DNA of 64,000 nt from Candidatus Melainabacteria bacterium (GCA_003258795.1 QHMH01000008.1:80422-144421), one strand, 5' to 3'; positions 25,371 to 33,758 are shown, counted from the first letter of the stretch. Translations and numbers: made by a program. Notes: generated by a model not told the origin, from the sequence alone.

Positions 25371-27179
25371 ATGAAATTGGATACATTGTGGAGTATGACA
25401 ACAACAATAAGAGAGGCCGAGAGAATTCCTGCTTTTCTAAAGACTGCAAAAGAAATTGAAAATGAAGAATGGAATACTGATACACAAATAAAATTTCAAA
25501 TACTCCTTATTAAAAATAGAGAGTATTTAAATACTGATTCCACGCAAACTTTTAATGGGCTAAGTGAAAACCAAATAAACTTATTGAAAGACAAAACTAT
25601 AAATATGTCATATGAACAAGCAGAGGATATATTTAATACAAAAAATTATAGTGATCCTCCAATGCGTGGCAGACAGTCTATGTCTCCATTAGAAAAATTA
25701 GGATTGGTAGATAGAAGCAATAGAAAAATTGTCATAACTGATGTCGGAAATAAATTACTTAATAACGAAATTACATTTGATGAATTTATGTTTGAACAAT
25801 TACTAAAATTACAATACCCAAACGCTGTTGAGACCGAGCGCAGAACATGGAACTCAAAACCATTTGTAAATACATTGAGGCTTATTAAAAAAGTTAATGA
25901 ATTATGCATACAAAGAGGGATGAAAGTAAAAGGTCTTACAAAGATTGAGTTCGGTATATTTGCATTGTCATTAAAAAACTATACTGAGGTTGACAATGTT
26001 GCTCAAAAAGTAATTAATTTCAGAATAAATTATGAATCAAAACCAGATAATGAAACTAAAGAAATATACAGAACGAGCTATATCAGTCAATATTTATCTT
26101 CTTTTCAAAATCCAGAAAATAATACAAAAGAGTATACCGATAATATTATAAGATATATGCGCATTACTAAATATATTTATATAAGAGGTAAATATGGAAA
26201 TACCTGTATTGATATAGAGCCCCGAAGAATGGTTGAAATTAATTCTATTCTTGAAAATGATAATGGACAAGCTATTGATATGGAACATGCTGAATGGATT
26301 AGATATTTTGGGACATATGGAGCTTATGATTTACCATTTGATACAGTAGAGAAGTTAAAAGAAATACTACAAAATATCATAATTGATATAAATATTTTAG
26401 AAAACAAGTTGAATATTGATAGAACGGCAATTACTATACCGGTTACAAAACCTGAACTAAAATCCAAAATTGCTGAATTAAGAGCATATCGTACTAAATT
26501 ACAAAATTTAGAAATTAAGTATGACTATAATAATGACTTATCAAAAATCGATGAAGCGATAGAGGCGTTATCAAATATTAGAAATTTAGATTTAAAACCC
26601 TCAATAGCATTGGAAAAATGGACAAATGTTGCTTTAAATATAATTAATGATTCATTATTAATTAAACCCAATAGCATTGTTGGGGATGATAATGAGCCAA
26701 CATTTACTGCCCCTGCTGGTGTTCCAGACATAGAGTGTTATTATGACGAATTTAATGCAACCTGCGAAGTAACAATGCTTTCAAGTAGGGATCAATGGTA
26801 TAATGAAGGGCAACCTGTAATGAGACACTTAAGAGATTTTGAAACTGCCAATACAGATAAAGATTGTTACTGTTTATTTATTGCTCCATCATTACATAGG
26901 GATACAATTAATACCTATTATCAAAGTATTAAATACGAATATGAAGGGGCAAAACAAAAAATTATACCACTTACAATAGCACAGTTAATAGAAATATTAA
27001 AAATTGTGGCTAAAGTAAAATCCGCAAATAAAGATTTTAAACATATATACATTAAAGAATTATATGATAATATCTTAAATTCTATAACAAGTTCAGATTC
27101 TAACACATGGGTATCGGAAAAAATTCCTGCAATTTTAAATACTTGGAAAAATAATCTTGAAAGGTCAGTTGCCGCATAA
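25371..27179 (+). CDS. AlwI-family type IIS restriction endonuclease
   Basis: A 602-aa nuclease of the AlwI family (PF09491). It opens with the family's TLWSMTTTIREAERIPAFLK, and the putative catalytic region (about 455-490) reads PDIECYYDEFNATCEVTMLSSRDQW followed by EGQPVMRHLRDFE. The two D12 methyltransferases directly upstream would protect both strands of an asymmetric site. AGGAG is only one base from the ATG at 25371, but seven bases from a TTG at 25377, so the true start may be that TTG. The gene ends in a one-base overlap with the next. Confidence 0.85.
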   Translation: MKLDTLWSMTTTIREAERIPAFLKTAKEIENEEWNTDTQIKFQILLIKNREYLNTDSTQTFNGLSENQINLLKDKTINMSYEQAEDIFNTKNYSDPPMRGRQSMSPLEKLGLVDRSNRKIVITDVGNKLLNNEITFDEFMFEQLLKLQYPNAVETERRTWNSKPFVNTLRLIKKVNELCIQRGMKVKGLTKIEFGIFALSLKNYTEVDNVAQKVINFRINYESKPDNETKEIYRTSYISQYLSSFQNPENNTKEYTDNIIRYMRITKYIYIRGKYGNTCIDIEPRRMVEINSILENDNGQAIDMEHAEWIRYFGTYGAYDLPFDTVEKLKEILQNIIIDINILENKLNIDRTAITIPVTKPELKSKIAELRAYRTKLQNLEIKYDYNNDLSKIDEAIEALSNIRNLDLKPSIALEKWTNVALNIINDSLLIKPNSIVGDDNEPTFTAPAGVPDIECYYDEFNATCEVTMLSSRDQWYNEGQPVMRHLRDFETANTDKDCYCLFIAPSLHRDTINTYYQSIKYEYEGAKQKIIPLTIAQLIEILKIVAKVKSANKDFKHIYIKELYDNILNSITSSDSNTWVSEKIPAILNTWKNNLERSVAA

Positions 27180-27910
27180 TGGATTTTTTATACATGCCAA
27201 ATGCTGATAATATGAATGAATTTTACTTTAAAATGAACCAAATGCCAGAAAGATGGTTTTACAAATCAACAAGATTATACAGAGATTCATTAATTTTATA
27301 TAAAAATTACCAACGTACAATTGATTTTTTTATAAAAGAACTAGATAAGTTAAAATTTTTCAAAAACCCTGACTCAAGAAGGTTGAAAGAACTAATATAT
27401 GATATTTTAGTAGAACATCATAGAAGATATTTACCCGATTTCTGTAGTTACTATCTTTTATCAGCATTTTGTTTAGAAAATTTAATAAAAGGTTATATTG
27501 TAATGCACAATATTGATTTTATAGGAGAATCAAGATTAAACAAAAAATTAAAAGAACATAATTTATATAAATTATGTTCCAACTATACTGATATAAAATT
27601 ATCAGAAGATGAACAAATATTATTACAAAAATTAAGCGATTATTCAATAGCATACGGACGTTATCCTGTTAGTGCTACCGTTAACAAAAATATTCCATTT
27701 TATCTTCAACCCAATTACGATGTAAATTACACTGATTTATGCATTAAGTGTATTGCAAACCCTTATGTAAGTGATCATAAAATATACTTGCATATTTATA
27801 AAAAAATAAATTTATGCATTAAAAAGTATTATACAGAACAAAAACAATTAGAAAATTCTAAAAAAACATTTTCAGATGAATTAAAATTCGCTTATTCGGA
27901 AACTAATTAA
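27179..27910 (+). CDS. Unknown protein coupled to the restriction-modification operon
   Basis: A 243-aa protein I do not recognise. It overlaps the AlwI-family gene by one base (TAATG), so it belongs to the same operon. It is rich in Tyr, Leu, Lys and Asn and predicted mainly helical. The middle segment YLLSAFCLENLIKGYIVMHN, then a KEHNLYKL stretch and LSDYSIAYGRYPVS, is arranged like HEPN-type helical bundles, but a clear Rx4-6H nuclease motif is not evident. It could be an accessory or second-line toxin. This is a weak resemblance only. Confidence 0.55.
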   Translation: MDFLYMPNADNMNEFYFKMNQMPERWFYKSTRLYRDSLILYKNYQRTIDFFIKELDKLKFFKNPDSRRLKELIYDILVEHHRRYLPDFCSYYLLSAFCLENLIKGYIVMHNIDFIGESRLNKKLKEHNLYKLCSNYTDIKLSEDEQILLQKLSDYSIAYGRYPVSATVNKNIPFYLQPNYDVNYTDLCIKCIANPYVSDHKIYLHIYKKINLCIKKYYTEQKQLENSKKTFSDELKFAYSETN

Positions 27911-28270
27911 AATAGTGCTTAAAATTAATAAACATTGATTTTAACAAAATATGTATGATTTCTGTTAAATATCATGTTTATTTGTGAAATTTTTCTGCTT
28001 TTATTTTTCTTTTAAACAGTTTTTTTGAGTCAATAGGTGAGGAAGAAGCATGAAAAAGTTATCCTTAATATATTAGAGTTTTTACTCTAAACTTAAATCT
28101 GATCCTTAATCTTACTTTGGTTAATCTGTCTACAATGTCCACAAATTTATAACGACATAAAGATAATGAGTAAATTTAAATTACTACATAGAAAAAATAT
28201 CCTCCCCTGTTCAAAACCTGTTCAAAATCGTTCTCATTTGATTTTTATTAATTATTGGTTAATTTATACT
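27911..28270. other. AT-rich intergenic region between R-M operon and transposon
   Basis: About 390 bases with no gene I can support. It holds a small hairpin TTAGAGT/ACTCTAA (28073-28079 and 28084-28090) that may terminate the R-M operon, and two copies of CTGTTCAAAA (28207-28216 and 28218-28227). The same 10-mer recurs near 32620. One transposon end is likely inside this stretch but cannot be placed exactly. Confidence 0.4.
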
Positions 28271-28272
28271 CT

Positions 28273-28303
28273 AAAAAAATAAAACTCCGAAAAATGGAGT
28301 TTT
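28273..28303 (-). terminator. Intrinsic terminator at the end of the transposon operon
   Basis: Eight-bp stem AAAACTCC/GGAGTTTT (28281-28288 and 28296-28303), loop of 7, followed on the minus strand by a T run. It overlaps the stop codon of the small HTH gene by two bases. Confidence 0.75.
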
Positions 28304-28496
28304 AAAATAATTTTCTGTAATTCAATCCAAGTTCAAGTGCTAAAAATATTTCAAATTTACAACTATATCTTTCACCATTAATTAATCTTGTAACATAAGA
28401 TTCTGAAATTTCTAAATGTTTTGCAATTTTCTTTTGGTTATATCTTTTTCGTTTCATCAAAATTCTAATTGTTTCTTCTCTTTTCTTTAAAAACAT
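28302..28496 (-). CDS. Small helix-turn-helix protein
   Basis: A 64-aa protein with one HTH: MKRKRYNQKKIAKHLEISESYVTRLINGER. This is XRE/Cro-like with a very basic N-terminus. It overlaps the upstream gene by 10 bases, making it the last gene of the minus-strand transposon operon. In Mu-like elements small HTH proteins (Ner/Cro type) tune early transcription, and a comparable role is possible here. No ribosome site of its own is obvious, consistent with coupling. Confidence 0.65.
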   Translation of the reverse strand: MFLKKREETIRILMKRKRYNQKKIAKHLEISESYVTRLINGERYSCKFEIFLALELGLNYRKLF

Positions 28497-29119
28497 TGAT
28501 ATACTCCTTGTTTAAACAATATTTGATTTATATTAAATTCATTTTTTGCACTCAATCTTTTTACTTGAAAATCAAAGTTATTCTTAGTAAATCCATTATC
28601 CTTTGCATATTTTAAAATTTGTTTTAATAGAGCCATTGTATTTTTAAATCTTATTGGCGTTAAGTTTTGTTTTTCGCAATATAAGTAAAATTCTTTAATA
28701 GTAGTAGAATCAATATCATCAAAATCCTTATCTTCAAAAAAGGGTAAGATGTTTTTATTAAATATTGATTGATAATTTCTCAAAGTGCTAGGTGAACAAA
28801 ACTTTTTAGTATAATTAATCAAAAAATCTGTTACTAATTCAGAAAATTCAATTTTATCAAACTTGTTTAATGTCGGTATAAATATTCCAAACTTTTCGGT
28901 CTTTTGTTTTTTAGTGTTTGAACTTTGTATAATATCCTTAATCATAGTTGGAATATGCTCAACATAAATATATCCTTGCGTATCTTGTTTTAAAGTTCCA
29001 TTTTCAACTAATTCGTTCAAACATTTTTCTAATTTTTCTTTCTCCATTTCCGCGAGTAAAAATATTTCATCAGAAGTAAATGCTTTTAATTTTTTAGATA
29101 AATAAATTATTTTTTCCAT
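28487..29119 (-). CDS. Recombinase-like protein: winged helix plus core-binding domain, no catalytic domain
   Basis: A 210-aa protein with two parts. Residues about 1-60 look like a winged helix (KAFTSDEIFLLAEMEKEKLEKCL, then LVENGTLKQD). Residues about 95-190 match the SAM-like core-binding domain of tyrosine recombinases: FLINYTKKFCSPSTLRNYQSIF, then DDIDSTTIKEFYLYC and RFKNTMALLKQILKYA. The catalytic domain with R-H-R-Y is absent. AGGAG precedes the ATG. It lies 9 bases after the MuB-like gene. DNA binding without strand exchange is the simplest reading. Confidence 0.6.
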   Translation of the reverse strand: MEKIIYLSKKLKAFTSDEIFLLAEMEKEKLEKCLNELVENGTLKQDTQGYIYVEHIPTMIKDIIQSSNTKKQKTEKFGIFIPTLNKFDKIEFSELVTDFLINYTKKFCSPSTLRNYQSIFNKNILPFFEDKDFDDIDSTTIKEFYLYCEKQNLTPIRFKNTMALLKQILKYAKDNGFTKNNFDFQVKRLSAKNEFNINQILFKQGVYQCF

Positions 29120-29127
29120 AACAACTC

Positions 29128-29814
29128 CTATTGAGATAATAACTGTACGTCTTTGATGTGAATTTCATCTATATCATTTGATTTTGCAAAGGTTTCGGCT
29201 TTGTTTATAATCTTCACTAATTGTCTAAATCTATTCCCAGATTTATAAACATATTCTATTGCATTGTCATCAAATTTAACTTCAGACAATTCTGTAATTA
29301 AATTTTTAACATCATCTTTTAAAAATGGTTGATAATGCAAGATTTCAGACAATCTATAGTATAAATGTTTATATCTTTTCAACTTTTTATCTGCTAAACT
29401 CATACCGATTAAAATTATTGGTGTATGCGTTCTATCGTGAATATCTCGCAACATTTCAATTGCAGATTTTTCTTGCGTAAGATAATCAATTTCATCAACA
29501 ATAATTATTCTTGGTTTTCTAATCAATTCTCTTACAATTTGGTCAAAAAGTTCAGATGTTCTGTAACTTGGAGTATCGCCAAGTTCTTTTGTTATTTCTT
29601 CAAGTAACCACCTTGTAGACATTGATTGCTTTGCACTAACATAAATTGCATCACTTTGATGATTTGCAACCCACCATAACGCAGTTTGAGTTTTTCCAAG
29701 CCCTGGTTCTCCGTAAACTAAAACCATACCTGGAACACCTTCTGCTCTGGTTTGCAAATTTGTAGTCATAGTGATGAAGTTTTTCACATTTTTAGTTTTT
29801 ACAAATTTTGGCTT
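29128..29814 (-). CDS. MuB/TnsC-like AAA+ ATPase, transposition target protein
   Basis: An AAA+ ATPase that would select target DNA and activate the transposase. Walker A is GEPGLGKTQTALWW and Walker B is PRIIIVDEIDYL; sensor-1 region is TPIILIGMS and an arginine-rich RYKHLYYRLSEI follows. Length from the chosen ATG at 29814 is 229 aa. That start is supported by AAGGAGG three bases upstream and by a 23-base overlap with the transposase gene; the longer reading frame lacks a ribosome site. Family: MuB/TniB/IstB-like. Confidence 0.85.
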   Translation of the reverse strand, partial: KPKFVKTKNVKNFITMTTNLQTRAEGVPGMVLVYGEPGLGKTQTALWWVANHQSDAIYVSAKQSMSTRWLLEEITKELGDTPSYRTSELFDQIVRELIRKPRIIIVDEIDYLTQEKSAIEMLRDIHDRTHTPIILIGMSLADKKLKRYKHLYYRLSEILHYQPFLKDDVKNLITELSEVKFDDNAIEYVYKSGNRFRQLVKIINKAETFAKSNDIDEIHIKDVQLLSQ

Positions 29815-31831
29815 CATGTTCCTCCTTGTCTTGATTAGTTTGCACTTTCCCTTTAAAATCATTTCCAAAAATCTCTTTAAATTCTTCTGTTGTTTCATAT
29901 TCTTTAAACCACGCGACTTCTTTATCATTTGAAAATCCATTTTTCAAATGCCATTCATAACGTTCGTAGCGTGTTATAAATTTTTTATTTGAAATATCTT
30001 CAATAACTTTTTCTTCCTGGTTATTGGAAAATATTTTATTTGTTTTTAGTTCAATTGCTTTGGTTGGCTTATTTTGCCATTCCAAAGGTTTAATATGTTC
30101 TGACTTAAAGTGTTTTTGAACCTTCTTAACTGTTTGTTTTTCTAATGATTTTTGTTGTTTTAATGTTTGCTTTAATTCTTCTTGATCTTTAACATCACCT
30201 AAATATGCTGCCATAGGGTGAATTGGCATAACTCTGTTGGCATAACAGATAAATTCGTTATTTAGAGTGTAAACCTTAATCTTAGTCAAATCTAAAAGAC
30301 TATATTTTATTTGCACTCGCTCTTTTAATCCATATAAGCAATCGTTATAATAATCAGCATTTAAAAATCTTATGCCGTTACGATTGATAGTCTTGATTTC
30401 TTTACTCATCATTAAATCGTCAAGTTTTTCTAAATCAATTCCAGAACCTTTACCACTTTCAAAAACTTCACCAATAGTTTTACCTTTAACATTCGGACAT
30501 TCAAGACTTCTATAGTATTCCATATAGTAATCTAACATCTTAGAAAGTTGTTCTATTGTTGGAATAAAGTCATTGTGTACTTTTTTATGGAATTTTTCAT
30601 TTCTATTCAAATATGCTGGTTTATCCATAATATTTGCACCAACAAAACTTGGCATTAATCGTTCAAAGCCGTCTTGCAATTCTCTAAAAAATCTTTCGAT
30701 AACCTTTGCTCTTGCGTTGTATGGTTGTGCAAATACAGGAATAATTCCTAATTTGTCAAATAAGCCTTGAATACCACATTCTTGCAAATTACCTTTGAAG
30801 AATTTACTCTTAAATGCTTTACCATTATCTTGATAACAAATTTTAGGAATTTTTCCTAAATTAATAATAGAATTCCTTAATGCAGAAGTTATTGCTTGAG
30901 TATTTTCTTCAAGCATAATTTCATATCCTACAAGTGCAGTTGATTTCCAATCTAAATAACCAATTAGTGTCGGACGACAAGGCTTTCCTGTATATGGATT
31001 TATACATTGTACTGCTAATCTATGACCATCTGCGACAAGCACATCTCCAACTTCTAGTTTGGAAATATCTCGTTTAATATATGGTTCAACTTTATCCCGT
31101 AAGGCTTTTTGACCTTCTCTTGCAAATATCCATTCGTCATAATGTTTATTTCTATAATTATTTGCAAATCGTCTAAAAGTTTGCACCGAACTTGGAGAAT
31201 CCAATCCTCGTTTTGACAGAATATGCTTTGTTAATCTTGTTGCTTTTCCAATGTTTACTTTATTTGGTGATAACAACAATGATTTAAAAACAATAAGTTC
31301 ATTTTGAGTTAATTTTGCACTATGTTCTTTTTCTCCATAATCATATTTTGGAATTAAATTCTCAAAATTATTGTTGTTTTTAATTTCTTTTTGCCATCTA
31401 TAAATTGTTCCGACAGCAACATGTCCTAATATTTTGTATAAGGCAGAATATATTTCACCTTTGTTGTATATTTCAAGAAAAACTTTACCAGATTCAGTTT
31501 TCTTTAATGAAGAATTTTTAATATAATCAACCCACAGGTTTACTAAATCATATCTTGCTAATGCAATTTGTTTTGCTTTTGTTGGATATTGAGTAATTTT
31601 TTGCAAACTTGGTTCCACTTTATTCTCAAAGTTATTTTTCGTCTTCTCAAAATTGATAACATTTTGAAGATTGTAATCAAGTGATTCTACAAGTATTTCA
31701 TACTTTGCGCCAGTTGTTCCGTCAACCATACGAGTTACATATTTATTTTGGTTGACAGCTTTACGAACGGCACGTTCCGTAACCCCTTTTATACTTGCTA
31801 AATCTTTAACTGATATCCAATCTTTTGTCAA
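29792..31831 (-). CDS. MuA-type DDE transposase
   Basis: A 679-aa transposase. The N-terminal winged helix (about 1-55, WISVKDLASIKGVTERAVRKA) is the Mu end-binding type, followed by further HTH domains (GTIYRWQKEI near 145). The rve-like catalytic core holds VLVADGHRLAVQ (first Asp, about 267), ICYQDNGKAFKS (second Asp, about 331) and AKVIERFFREL (Glu, about 375). A Mu-type beta-barrel and a Lys-rich C-terminus (MuB contact) complete it. The start is TTG with AGGAG upstream. It lies behind an operator-like inverted repeat. Confidence 0.9.
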   Translation of the reverse strand: MTKDWISVKDLASIKGVTERAVRKAVNQNKYVTRMVDGTTGAKYEILVESLDYNLQNVINFEKTKNNFENKVEPSLQKITQYPTKAKQIALARYDLVNLWVDYIKNSSLKKTESGKVFLEIYNKGEIYSALYKILGHVAVGTIYRWQKEIKNNNNFENLIPKYDYGEKEHSAKLTQNELIVFKSLLLSPNKVNIGKATRLTKHILSKRGLDSPSSVQTFRRFANNYRNKHYDEWIFAREGQKALRDKVEPYIKRDISKLEVGDVLVADGHRLAVQCINPYTGKPCRPTLIGYLDWKSTALVGYEIMLEENTQAITSALRNSIINLGKIPKICYQDNGKAFKSKFFKGNLQECGIQGLFDKLGIIPVFAQPYNARAKVIERFFRELQDGFERLMPSFVGANIMDKPAYLNRNEKFHKKVHNDFIPTIEQLSKMLDYYMEYYRSLECPNVKGKTIGEVFESGKGSGIDLEKLDDLMMSKEIKTINRNGIRFLNADYYNDCLYGLKERVQIKYSLLDLTKIKVYTLNNEFICYANRVMPIHPMAAYLGDVKDQEELKQTLKQQKSLEKQTVKKVQKHFKSEHIKPLEWQNKPTKAIELKTNKIFSNNQEEKVIEDISNKKFITRYERYEWHLKNGFSNDKEVAWFKEYETTEEFKEIFGNDFKGKVQTNQDKEEHEAKICKN

Positions 31832-31843
31832 AATTTCTCCTTT

Positions 31844-31869
31844 TTTAGTATAAAAAATAGCATACTAAA
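31844..31869. promoter_or_regulatory. Operator-like inverted repeat before the transposase gene
   Basis: TTTAGTAT (31844-31851) and ATACTAAA (31862-31869) are a perfect inverted repeat with a 10-base spacer, 13 bases before the TTG start. On the minus strand TATACT inside it could be the -10. Repression by an element-encoded HTH protein is plausible. Confidence 0.4.
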
Positions 31870-31920
31870 TCACACACAACATTACCTCTGAATAGTGGTA
31901 AATTGAAGTGTTTTTCGGTA

Positions 31921-32031
31921 TTTGTTTACTTTATTTCTTACAAAGTTTAAACAGTATTTGTAAACTAAATAGTTGCTTTTTTGTCAACTCTGTGATATAT
32001 TTTTATTACAATATACGACTAATTAGTTTAC
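31921..32031. promoter_or_regulatory. Cluster of GTTTAC operator half-sites in the transposon control region
   Basis: GTTTAC or its complement occurs at 31924, 31960 and 32026, with a palindromic GTTTAAAC at 31945. GTAAACTAA (31960-31968) and TTAGTTTAC (32023-32031) form a perfect 9-bp inverted repeat around a TACAAT -10 (32007-32012) for the XRE gene. This is the pattern expected for phage-like repressor operators. Confidence 0.45.
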
Positions 32032-32054
32032 TTGTCAACCTATAAGGAAATATT

Positions 32055-32591
32055 ATGCAAGAATTTGAAAAAATAAAGAAAATTAGAACAACATTAAAAC
32101 TTACTCAACAAGAAATGGCAGATGCTATTGGTGTAAGCAAACAATATTTCAGTAAGGTTGAGAATGGACATACAGAATTAAGTAAAGAAAAAGCAATGGT
32201 TCTTTGCCATGAATATGACATTTCATTAAATTGGCTTTTGTTAGATATTGGTTCAATGTTTGCAAATGATGTAGAAAAAAATGCTGAAACATTTAAAACA
32301 AATGTTGAAAATATATTAGATGCAAACCTTAATTTACTAATATTTTCATCTTATATAGAAAAGGCTTTTTCAATAATTAAAAATATTGATAATAATGCAT
32401 CAATAAAAAATATTATTAAAACAGCAAGACTTGTTTTCATAAAAGATTTTTCAATAAGACGACTTCCTCTTTTAGAAGTTAAATCCGCCTTAGAAAAATT
32501 TGAAAACGAAGTAAAAGATTCTGAAGAATTTAAAACTAAGATTTTAGAAGAATATTATTGCGTTGTTATAGAAAATCAGAGTGAAAAGTAA
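32055..32591 (+). CDS. XRE-family repressor of the Mu-type element
   Basis: A 178-aa protein. The XRE helix-turn-helix (about 5-60) is IRTTLKLTQQEMADAIGVSKQYFSKVENGHTELS in pieces, a canonical Cro/C1 fold. The rest is helical, without an S24 protease domain, so it is not a LexA-like self-cleaving repressor. It is divergent from the transposase gene across 223 bases holding repeated GTTTAC motifs that it probably binds. The AAGGAA site precedes the ATG. Role as element repressor is inferred from position. Confidence 0.8.
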   Translation: MQEFEKIKKIRTTLKLTQQEMADAIGVSKQYFSKVENGHTELSKEKAMVLCHEYDISLNWLLLDIGSMFANDVEKNAETFKTNVENILDANLNLLIFSSYIEKAFSIIKNIDNNASIKNIIKTARLVFIKDFSIRRLPLLEVKSALEKFENEVKDSEEFKTKILEEYYCVVIENQSEK

Positions 32592-33109
32592 TTTTAGATT
32601 ACTCTTTTTCTTGACTACTGTTCAAAATTCAACCCCATTTGTCTAAATTTTGGATAAATTTTTGCTGAAAAATTTTAAAAATATGCCTCAAAGCCACTAA
32701 AAATATTTCAAAATTACATTTTATTGACTTTGATTTGGTTCTTGAAATGGCTATGTTTTAAAATTTAAGGGGGAACTAAGTTCCTCCTTTGGTTCCACCT
32801 TGACCAAATTGGGCTTTCTCTGGGCTTTACGATAAATCGCTAAAATATAGATTATATTTATATTGTAGCCTAATAAAAATTTCAATAGAAAATTTTCAAA
32901 GTCCAATTTGGGGTACCAAAAGAGACTTTTGGAGTACTTTTTATCAATTCTCAAAATTAGCCTTTATTCCAAACACAAAGCCAATCTCTACCCCATTTCC
33001 CTCTTTCTCATTCTTATATTATTATACAACTGTAATATTTTTCTTTGAAACATACATTTGTATAACTAAAAATAACATTGGTCAAAATTATAAAATTTTG
33101 CACAAAAAA
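32592..33109. other. Gene-free AT-rich stretch between transposon and tRNA-Leu
   Basis: I see no credible gene in these roughly 520 bases. It contains one copy of CTGTTCAAAA (32620-32629), a hairpin around GGAAC/GTTCC (about 32769-32787) and a perfect 7-bp hairpin CCAAAAG/CTTTTGG (32916-32932). A 67-codon minus-strand frame at 32751-32954 has no ribosome site or recognisable content. Confidence 0.4.
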
Positions 33110-33195
33110 TGCCGATGGCCGGAGTCGAACCGGCACGTGGGGTGAACCACACCAGATTTTGAGTCTGGCACGTCTACCAATTTCATCACATCGGC
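33110..33195 (-). tRNA. tRNA-Leu (anticodon CAA)
   Basis: An 86-base type II tRNA read on the minus strand. Acceptor stem GCCGATG/CATCGGC with discriminator A, D-arm GATGAAATTGGTAGAC, anticodon stem CCAGA/TCTGG around loop CTCAAAA (anticodon CAA), a long variable arm, and T-arm GCCGG TTCGACT CCGGC. The CCA tail is not encoded; a T run follows at once. Its 3' end faces the accessory island. Confidence 0.95.
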
Positions 33196-33544
33196 ATAAA
33201 ATCTATTAAGTTTTCAAAGTTTTGCTTTAGTGATGAAATTGGTAGTCTATTTTAAGTTAGGCTACCCTCGCATGCCCTTTCAGGGAACCCCTCGGTCGCC
33301 AAGTCATCACATCGGCATAAAATTTATTAAGTTTTCAAAGTTTTGCTTTTGTGATGAAATTGGTAGTCTATTTTGAATTAGGCTACCCTCGCATGCCCTT
33401 TCAGGGGCCCCTCGGTCGCCAAGTCATCACATCGGCATAAAATCTATTAAGTTTTCAAAGTTTTGCTTTTGCGATGAAATTGGTAGTCTATTTTAAGTTA
33501 GGCTACCCTCGCATGCCCTTTCAGGGAACCCCTCGGTCGCCAAG
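33183..33544. repeat. Three tandem 120-121 bp repeats carrying inverted tRNA-Leu 5' sequences
   Basis: Units start at 33183, 33304 and 33424 (period 121, 120, then a boundary at 33545). Each holds GTGATGAAATTGGTAG on the plus strand, identical to bases 8-23 of the tRNA, and ends with TCATCACATCGGCA, the complement of the tRNA 5' end. Between lies a GC-rich core with internal pairing (GGTAGTCT with AGGCTACC; CCCTTTCAGGG). The first unit overlaps the tRNA 5' end. The copies differ at only a few bases, so the expansion is recent or maintained. Confidence 0.85.
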
Positions 33545-33758
33545 TCATCACATCGGCATAATCTATTAAACTTTCAAGAATTTTTGTTTTTCTCGGGGCT
33601 ATCTTTTTGATATCTCCCTTGTGTTTATAATATCAAAAAAAAATATTATTTCAATATAAATTTTTATTTTTTTTATATTGTTTTTCCTTTTTACTTTAAA
33701 GGACAATTTATTTTTTCTTAATTCCTTTCAAAATACTAAAAAATATGGGGGAATGGGG

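Larger units (their letters stand above)
28207..32629. mobile_element. Mu-type transposon (approximate limits)
   Basis: A compact module of five genes: MuA-like DDE transposase, MuB/TnsC-like ATPase, a core-binding-domain protein and a small HTH protein on the minus strand, with a divergent XRE repressor on the plus strand. There are no phage head or tail genes. The limits given are two copies of the direct 10-mer CTGTTCAAAA. True terminal inverted repeats and a target duplication could not be identified by eye, so the ends are only approximate. Confidence 0.55.

Noticed and set aside
28487..29119. Active integrase
   Set aside because: Only the core-binding domain is present; no Arg-His-Arg-Tyr catalytic domain in this frame or the next.
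32751..32954. 67-codon minus-strand gene
   Set aside because: No ribosome site, no recognisable content, and it lies in an AT-rich intergenic stretch.
33183..33544. CRISPR array
   Set aside because: Units are 120-121 bp and near-identical over their full length, with no short repeat/unique spacer pattern and no cas genes.
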